Shown here piece after piece: positions 41,642 to 46,429 of a stretch of DNA of 46,429 bases. Location: contig JBCDBD010000028.1 of the NCBI GenBank assembly GCA_039184335.1, positions 1-46,429 on the forward strand. Reading direction: 5' to 3'. Each line of letters opens with the position of its first letter. The stretch's first letter is position 1. The notes under the pieces are model-generated. The model was not told the DNA's origin. It was given only the letters and a program-made list of their open reading frames with translations, and searched no databases. A program made the translations under genes and the position numbers. This DNA comes from JBCDBD01 sp039184335 (GTDB lineage: Bacteria; Bacteroidota; Bacteroidia; Flavobacteriales; Flavobacteriaceae).

Positions 41642-42984
41642 TTTGCCAAAAGCGACAATATTTTATTTTCAATCGCAATAGAATCCCATTTGCTCTCAAT
41701 ATCAGGTATTTTCATAATACATTGCATAATTTTTTCTTGCCTGTCACCTATGGCCAATGCTTCAGCATAAGGGGCGTCAGAAAATGTGACCCTGCCATAG
41801 ACCGGAATCCATTTATCTGGGTGTTTATCTGAAAAATATTTTTCAATCTTTTTTTGAAGCAAAAACTCTGGGTCTGCAGTCTTACTGCTCATTTCCTTAA
41901 AATTCCGGTAGCTGAGTTCTGCTATCGCATCTGCATTAGGCTTTCGCTGTTCTTGGTATTGTGAAAAAATAACATTCCAATCATCACCATGCTCATAAAT
42001 AAGCCTATTCAAAACATAGATGTCTTCAAAACCAGCATTCATGCCTTGACCGTAAAACGGTACTACAGCATGTGCCGAATCACCGACAAGGGCTACTTTG
42101 TTCCAATACGTCCATGGATAACATTTCATAGTCACCATGGCACTCGTGGGGTTCTTGAAAAAATCCCTGGTCAAATTTTCAATTTCTTTGTGAACATTCG
42201 GAAAATAAGCTTTAAAAAAATCTTTTGCCGCTTTTTTTGTAGTGATCTTTTCAAAAGATACCTTGCCCTCAAAAGGTAAAAAAAGTGTACAGGTAAAACT
42301 GCCATCGATATTGGGCATGGCAATCAACATAAACGTTCCCCGGGGCCAAATGTGGAATGAGTTTTTGTCCAATTTGTGGGTGCCATCTTCATTTGGTGGT
42401 ATGGTCAACTCTTTATACCCCACATCAATAAAATCTTGCGAATAATCAAACCGACTACGTCTTTGCATCCGGTGTCGTACTCTCGAAAAGGCACCATCAC
42501 AGCCAAAGATAAGGTCGTATTGGTATTCTTTCCATTTACTTTTCTCAGACTTCCCAGTAAAAATTTTGGCTTCGGGCAAATCAATGTCCCAAACTTTTTC
42601 CTTGAACCTAAACTTGGCACCAGCAATCTCTGCTAAGTCAATCATTTTTCGATTCAAGACACCTCTTGAAATCGACCAAATGGCTTCTCCCTCTTTACCG
42701 TATTTTTGAAAATAGACAGGTTTACCATTGACGTGCATGGCGCGCTTGTCAAGTGGAATGGCAATCTTTTTCACTTCTTCAGCAATACCTATTTTTTTCA
42801 ATGACTTCCAACCCCTGTTGCTCATAGCCAAATTGATAGACCGACCCGAAAACCCAACAGTTCTAATATCTGGCCTTCGATCAAAAACCGTAATATCATG
42901 ACCTATTTTTCGAAGGTATATGGCCAATAAAGAACCTACCAGTCCAGAACCGATAATCGCTATGTTCTTAGGTGTCTGTATCAT
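41635..42984 (-). CDS. kmo: Kynurenine 3-monooxygenase
   Basis: A 449-residue FAD-dependent aromatic hydroxylase that converts kynurenine to 3-hydroxykynurenine in tryptophan breakdown and, in many Bacteroidota, de novo NAD synthesis. Dinucleotide motif IGSGLVGSLLA (residues 11-21), VFDRRPD, the second FAD motif VGDSAHAVVPFYGQGMNAG and RSINLAMSNRG, which is typical of KMO, are present. A short C-terminal region follows, without a strong membrane helix. No other kynurenine-pathway gene is in the window. A palindrome overlaps its predicted promoter. Confidence 0.93.
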   Translation of the reverse strand: MIQTPKNIAIIGSGLVGSLLAIYLRKIGHDITVFDRRPDIRTVGFSGRSINLAMSNRGWKSLKKIGIAEEVKKIAIPLDKRAMHVNGKPVYFQKYGKEGEAIWSISRGVLNRKMIDLAEIAGAKFRFKEKVWDIDLPEAKIFTGKSEKSKWKEYQYDLIFGCDGAFSRVRHRMQRRSRFDYSQDFIDVGYKELTIPPNEDGTHKLDKNSFHIWPRGTFMLIAMPNIDGSFTCTLFLPFEGKVSFEKITTKKAAKDFFKAYFPNVHKEIENLTRDFFKNPTSAMVTMKCYPWTYWNKVALVGDSAHAVVPFYGQGMNAGFEDIYVLNRLIYEHGDDWNVIFSQYQEQRKPNADAIAELSYRNFKEMSSKTADPEFLLQKKIEKYFSDKHPDKWIPVYGRVTFSDAPYAEALAIGDRQEKIMQCIMKIPDIESKWDSIAIENKILSLLANQ

Positions 42985-43017
42985 GAAAACGTTATGGGAA
43001 AGTTAGAATATCGAAAA

Positions 43018-43025
43018 CAAAAGTA
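43018..43025 (-). promoter_or_regulatory. -7 promoter element for kmo
   Basis: On the minus strand TACTTTTG matches TAnnTTTG perfectly and lies 33 bases before the kmo start codon, a normal spacing for a short leader. It is partly inside the 20-bp palindrome at 43021-43040. Confidence 0.55.
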
Positions 43026-43040
43026 CTAAATTTAGTACTT
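43021..43040. promoter_or_regulatory. Perfect 20-bp palindrome, likely operator
   Basis: AAGTACTAAATTTAGTACTT reads identically on both strands with no mismatch. It overlaps the predicted kmo -7 box and covers the spacer towards -33, which is where a repressor would block RNA polymerase. The regulator is unknown; candidates are dimeric MarR-, Lrp- or TetR-type proteins. Confidence 0.5.
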
Positions 43041-43071
43041 GTACATTTCGCGTTACACCATATGCAAGACC

Positions 43072-43108
43072 AAAAAAGCCCTTCACAGTTGATGGTCTGC
43101 GAAGGGCT
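43072..43108 (-). terminator. Intrinsic terminator after clpP
   Basis: AGCCCTTC pairs with GAAGGGCT, with an inner CAG/CTG extension after one mismatch and an 8-base loop. On the minus strand it is followed by a run of six T, 28 bases after the clpP stop. Confidence 0.88.
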
Positions 43109-43136
43109 CCCTATAATCAAGTAATGGTATTTTTAC

Positions 43137-43685
43137 TTATTCTAAAATTTCATCTACGATGCCGTAGGCAACAGATTCTTCAGCACCCATCCAGTAATCA
43201 CGGTCAAAATCTTTCATTACCTTTTCAAAGTCCTGGCCACAGTTTTCGGCCAATATCCTAGCTCCAATTTCCTTGGTCTTAATAATCTCTTTCGCTTGTA
43301 TTTCAATATTTGAAGCCTGGCCTTGTGCACCTCCACTTGGCTGGTGTATCATTACCCTAGCATGTGGCTGAATAAAACGTCTTCCTTTCTCCCCTACAGA
43401 TAAAAGAATAGATCCCATTGAAGCTGCCAAACCAGAACAGACCGTAGAGACAGGGCTCTTTAGCTGTTTTATGGTATCATAAATGGCAAATCCAGAGGTG
43501 ACATAGCCTCCAGGACTGTTGATGACCAACTGAATTTCTTTATGGTTCAATAAATCAAGATATAACAATCTATCTATTACATGCTTTGCTGAATCATCAT
43601 CAACCACACCCCATAAAAAAACCTTTCGTTCTTCAAGCAGTTTTTCTTGAATTAATTCACTTACTTTTCCCTTCTTTGTACTCAT
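43137..43685 (-). CDS. clpP: ATP-dependent Clp protease proteolytic subunit
   Basis: A 182-residue serine peptidase that forms the ClpP barrel working with ClpX or ClpA-type unfoldases. The start at ATG 43685 is preferred to a TTG two codons upstream. The triad is Ser89 (GLAASMGS), His114 (MIHQP) and Asp163 (DRDYWM). It is shorter than E. coli ClpP and lacks part of the N-terminal loop and C-terminal tail, so it may be the second, divergent ClpP of the genome rather than the principal one; clpX is not adjacent. Confidence 0.9.
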   Translation of the reverse strand: MSTKKGKVSELIQEKLLEERKVFLWGVVDDDSAKHVIDRLLYLDLLNHKEIQLVINSPGGYVTSGFAIYDTIKQLKSPVSTVCSGLAASMGSILLSVGEKGRRFIQPHARVMIHQPSGGAQGQASNIEIQAKEIIKTKEIGARILAENCGQDFEKVMKDFDRDYWMGAEESVAYGIVDEILE

Positions 43686-43708
43686 TCCCAATATTTCTGA
43701 TTAGAATT

Positions 43709-43716
43709 CAAAATTA
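43709..43716 (-). promoter_or_regulatory. -7 promoter element for clpP
   Basis: On the minus strand TAATTTTG matches TAnnTTTG perfectly, 23 bases before the clpP ATG. No clear -33 TTG at the usual distance. Confidence 0.5.
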
Positions 43717-43756
43717 GCGAAATTATGTATTAAATGAGTTGCGTATTTTTCATAGA

Positions 43757-43902
43757 CTAAGACTTTCTTTCTACCCATTTCGAAATCACTTCCCTAATGG
43801 GAACTACCACTCTTCCCTTTTTAGTGTGCAAGGTCATGGTGATATTATCTATGGTACCTTCTCCATACCATCAAAAGTAACCCTATCGTGATTTAGTGTA
43901 TC
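43757..43902 (-). pseudogene. Decayed C-terminal gene fragment, family unknown
   Basis: On the minus strand, two overlapping frames read as one protein end: DTLNHDRVTFDGME in one frame, then, after a +1/-1 shift, EGTIDNITMTLHTKKGRV continuing VVPIREVISKWVERKS to a TAG at 43759-43757. Both parts look like ordinary coding sequence, yet neither has a start and each is closed by stops upstream, so this is probably the remnant of a frameshifted and truncated gene. I cannot name the family. It is the only coding-like trace in the gap 43692-44395. Confidence 0.35.
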
Positions 43903-44308
43903 CTATGAAGTGTTAGATTAGAGATCCTGAAAGCCAAGTATGGTCTAAAAAATGGATTATAGCTTAATTAAGATAATATTTAGACTTTATATACGTTTTT
44001 GTTTCTGTAAATAATTTAAACGTTTAAACCAAAACCGCTCGTACATAATCCTTAAGTTAAAAAACCATGACTCCTACAAACCCATCTTGCTTAAACATCA
44101 AAATTCAAAAAAGCATTTTATCGAACAAATCACACCATTGAACCGTTTTACCAAACTGATTGTCAAACAACTATAAAAAGTGTTCTTTGTCGAATTTCAT
44201 TCTTCACATCGATTTTGAAGCCTCGTTCAACGTGTAATTTTTACAGGAAATACGAAAATATATTGTTTTGTTTTCGATTAAGACCCTAAATCCATAAAAT
44301 CAAAACTT
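43903..44308. other. AT-rich intergenic stretch, no gene seen
   Basis: About 400 bases with many stops in all frames, before the giant surface protein. I see runs of A and T and short degenerate repeats but no convincing gene, RNA or terminator. Confidence 0.5.
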
Positions 44309-44361
44309 GACCTATACTATGTCGATAGCCAATTCTTTTAAGTTTACTGATAGTATAGGTC
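44309..44361. repeat. 12-bp perfect inverted repeat upstream of the giant surface protein
   Basis: GACCTATACTAT (44309-44320) and ATAGTATAGGTC (44350-44361) are exact inverted copies with a 29-base spacer, ending 34 bases before the ATG. It could be two operator half-sites, an mRNA hairpin in the 5' leader or a recombination site. There is no T-run after the second arm, so it is not an intrinsic terminator. Confidence 0.6.
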
Positions 44362-44395
44362 TTGAGAATTTTAAATGAATCTCAAAATCCCGACC

Positions 44396-46429
44396 ATGAA
44401 AACCATTACTTCTCAGAAAACTTTCTTAAAAGGAGTACTAATATTTTTCTTCTTTTCAATTTTTTTTGCAGCTAAAGTTTCTGCCCAAGCAAGTTCAATC
44501 TCATCTGGAGTAACATTCAATTGGACAGGTCCACAAAGCAATAAGAATGATTCTGCACAATTAGAAAGTATTGAAATTAATGGTGAAAGTTACAATACTT
44601 TTGCAGTACCAACAAGTTATTCACTTATTAGATTGGGCCCTGCTGGACATAGTGAAAATACCATTTGGGAGGACGGAACTAAAATACTTAACAGCAGTGC
44701 AGACGTTTCATGGAATTCAGAAGCATTGAGGGCTTATCAAAGCCTTAACCTTAACCATTATTTTTCATCTAATGGTAATGGTGAAGATATTTGTGAAGAT
44801 GAAGGGGCTCTAGCAACAACCGATGCACAGATACAATCAGTTAGATACATTCCCGCTTTACCGGTAAATTCAGGTTCTGTTTTAGCGGTAAGTGAACGTA
44901 ATGCAAATAATTGCCAACATATTTCTCTTTATGGCATTCCATCAGGTGGTGGCCCTGAACAACTACTCGGTCAAACCTTTGTAAGGCCATGGAGTGCATC
45001 TCAAATAGGTAGCAAACCCAATATCCCACCAGAACCGAACTCAGATTATTGGCTCACAGAACGTATTAATAACAACGAAGGAACCATTGGCATTGCACTT
45101 TACAACTTACCCGACCTTGCCCCAGAGGGATCTCTTCTAACAGAAATAAGATTTACTGCGGCAACAGTAGATGTTGCCGATGGTAAGTTTTTCGTAATGC
45201 AGACCTACGCACAACCTGATACATTCAATCCAGATTTTGATGAAGTGTTCAATGGAGATGTTGGTGCTAACGACAACGTACCAACAGGTTCAACTTATAC
45301 GGCCAGCACTACTCCGTCAAATGGAACTTTGACTGTAAATAGCGATGGTACATTTACCTACACACCAAACCCAGGTTTTACAGGTACAGATACCTTTGAA
45401 GTACAGGTCTGCCTACCAGCACCCAACCAAAGTGTGTGTGATATAACTACAGTTACCCTAAATGTAAAATCTGGGGTAAGCATTGATAATGCAACAGCAA
45501 ATGAGGGAAACAACCTGACATATACCATCACGATCAATGACCCAATATCTGAAGATGTAGATTTTGATATCAGCTACAACAACAATACCACATCCAATGC
45601 AGACTATTCTGGTCCTTCAATGGTCACCCTACCTGCTAATACCGCTTCGGTAACTTTTGATGTTGCTGCATTGAACGACGACTGGTTTGAAGGTACTGAA
45701 ACTTTCAATGTGGTGATCTCAGACCCTGCCGACATCGTGACCATTACTGATGATACAGGACTCGGAACCATCAATGATACGGATAATGCCACGGTAACCA
45801 CTAATGATTATATATTCAATGAGAATGCAGGTACTGTACAATTAAGAGTCTGGCTTGATGAATCTGGTGCTGGAGTACAATCTGAATTTTCAGTTGATGT
45901 AACCATAGGAAATGACGGTTCTTTAATCAATCCAGCTTCTGCTGGGTCAGATTATACGGTGTCTAATACAACAACCTTGACCTTCCCACCAAACTCCCCA
46001 GCTGGTACAGAATTTTTTATCCCATTTACTATTATTGACGACACTGTTATCGAGCCAACAGAGCGGGTAATCCAACAACTAGGAAATTTAACTGGTGCTT
46101 CCGGGGTTTTGCTCGACGCACCAGGAGGCATAGTGACCATCACCGATAACGACGGGGGTGCGGGCAACGGCGTCGCCGTGGCCGGCTTCACCGTAAACGA
46201 GGCAGCGGGGACCGCTACCTTCGACGTCAGCCTAAACGCCGACGTACAGGGGGGGTTCTCCGTGTACTATGACATCACGGACGGGTCCTCCGTCGCACCG
46301 GGCGACTATACCGCCACCGCTTCGGGCACCCTGAACTTCACCGGCAACAGCGGGGAGGTACAACAGGTCACCGTCACCATCATCGACGACAGCCTGATCG
46401 AAGCGACCGAGGACCTGGCCATCGCGCTC
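44396..46429 (+). CDS. N-terminal part of a giant secreted Calx-beta surface protein
   Basis: An open frame from ATG 44396 runs 678 codons to the right edge with no stop. Signal peptide: MKTITSQKTFLKG then a Phe-rich hydrophobic core ending AKVSAQ (about residues 1-30). Residues about 30-275 are a domain with no recognised family. A Big_9/VCBS-like domain follows at about 281-355 (NGTLTVNSDGTFTYTPNPGFTGTDTF), then Calx-beta domains at about 358-462, 463-583 and 585 onward, each ending in a TITDD, IIDDT or IIDDS type calcium-binding motif. The third repeat is written in GC-rich codons unlike the first two. Such proteins are large, calcium-stabilised adhesins secreted by the type IX system; the C-terminal sorting domain lies beyond the window. 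Confidence 0.85.
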   Translation, partial: MKTITSQKTFLKGVLIFFFFSIFFAAKVSAQASSISSGVTFNWTGPQSNKNDSAQLESIEINGESYNTFAVPTSYSLIRLGPAGHSENTIWEDGTKILNSSADVSWNSEALRAYQSLNLNHYFSSNGNGEDICEDEGALATTDAQIQSVRYIPALPVNSGSVLAVSERNANNCQHISLYGIPSGGGPEQLLGQTFVRPWSASQIGSKPNIPPEPNSDYWLTERINNNEGTIGIALYNLPDLAPEGSLLTEIRFTAATVDVADGKFFVMQTYAQPDTFNPDFDEVFNGDVGANDNVPTGSTYTASTTPSNGTLTVNSDGTFTYTPNPGFTGTDTFEVQVCLPAPNQSVCDITTVTLNVKSGVSIDNATANEGNNLTYTITINDPISEDVDFDISYNNNTTSNADYSGPSMVTLPANTASVTFDVAALNDDWFEGTETFNVVISDPADIVTITDDTGLGTINDTDNATVTTNDYIFNENAGTVQLRVWLDESGAGVQSEFSVDVTIGNDGSLINPASAGSDYTVSNTTTLTFPPNSPAGTEFFIPFTIIDDTVIEPTERVIQQLGNLTGASGVLLDAPGGIVTITDNDGGAGNGVAVAGFTVNEAAGTATFDVSLNADVQGGFSVYYDITDGSSVAPGDYTATASGTLNFTGNSGEVQQVTVTIIDDSLIEATEDLAIAL

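Noticed and set aside
44309..44361. Invertible promoter (phase variation) upstream of the giant surface protein
   Set aside because: The repeat spacing of 29 bases is far below the 100-250 bp of known flavobacterial and Bacteroides invertible promoters and no recombinase gene is near.
44841..46191. Minus-strand frames of 62-79 codons within the giant gene
   Set aside because: They are antisense shadows of repetitive Calx-beta coding sequence.
1..46429. CRISPR arrays, tRNA or rRNA genes, complete IS elements
   Set aside because: No regularly spaced direct repeats, no tRNA cloverleaf or rRNA segment and no complete transposase were seen.

Overview
The window is one continuous stretch of a Bacteroidota chromosome, almost certainly family Flavobacteriaceae (a marine Maribacter/Muricauda-like lineage would fit, but the genus cannot be fixed). 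Support: moderate-to-low GC; no Shine-Dalgarno sequences before starts, which lie in A-rich leaders; several upstream regions with the Bacteroidota -7 promoter element TAnnTTTG; and gene families typical of flavobacteria (bTHX ribosomal protein, HTH-only-free BirA, DUF1573, DUF4174, the RsfS-FtsH-LUD-CdsA-Psd order, KMO). It is mostly a dense housekeeping region with no rRNA, tRNA, CRISPR array or complete mobile element.

Layout. 1-54: start of a gene leaving the left edge. 167-3015: VOC protein, AraC regulator, secreted NTF2-like protein, aldo/keto reductase (+). 3023-9450 (-, except the tiny bTHX gene): PEP carboxylase, a UDG-superfamily protein, a lipoprotein, YaaA, an RluA/D pseudouridine synthase and a stand-alone PASTA protein. 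9526-15213 (+): Ddl, CoaD, a cytosolic PAS histidine kinase with single-domain response regulator, and an M14 peptidase-like lipoprotein. 15215-17590: NUDIX (-), PyrE and SRPBCC (+), BirA (-). 17686-22426 (+): a RsfS-FtsH-LUD-CdsA-Psd-ACBP run linking protein quality control with phospholipid synthesis. 22419-27318 (-): fatty-acid hydroxylase/sterol desaturase, dienelactone hydrolase, ValS. 27511-29360: DUF1573 (+), PDZ aspartyl protease (-). 29438-38256 (+): aminotransferase, MurB, ECF sigma/anti-sigma pair, a Cys-rich membrane peptide, a second ECF sigma, LipA, GAPDH and a TPR hybrid histidine kinase whose start overlaps the GAPDH stop. 38234-43685: LpxK (-), Nif3-like, coiled-coil protein with an eroded zinc ribbon, DUF4174 (+), KMO and ClpP (-). 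43692-44395 is a 0.7 kb gap holding a decayed gene fragment and an inverted repeat. From 44396 to the right edge runs the N-terminal 678 codons of a very large secreted Calx-beta protein.

Cell-envelope functions recur: Ddl, MurB and PASTA (peptidoglycan), LpxK (lipid A), CdsA/Psd (phospholipid), FtsH, lipoproteins, and the giant surface protein. The items most worth a second look are the abrupt GC-rich switch inside the giant surface protein, a perfect 20-bp palindrome overlapping the predicted kmo promoter, the GAPDH-sensor kinase coupling, the small Cys-rich peptide between two sigma factors, the unusual bTHX gene, and the many tail-to-tail gene overlaps. I found no clear complete new defence or mobile system.
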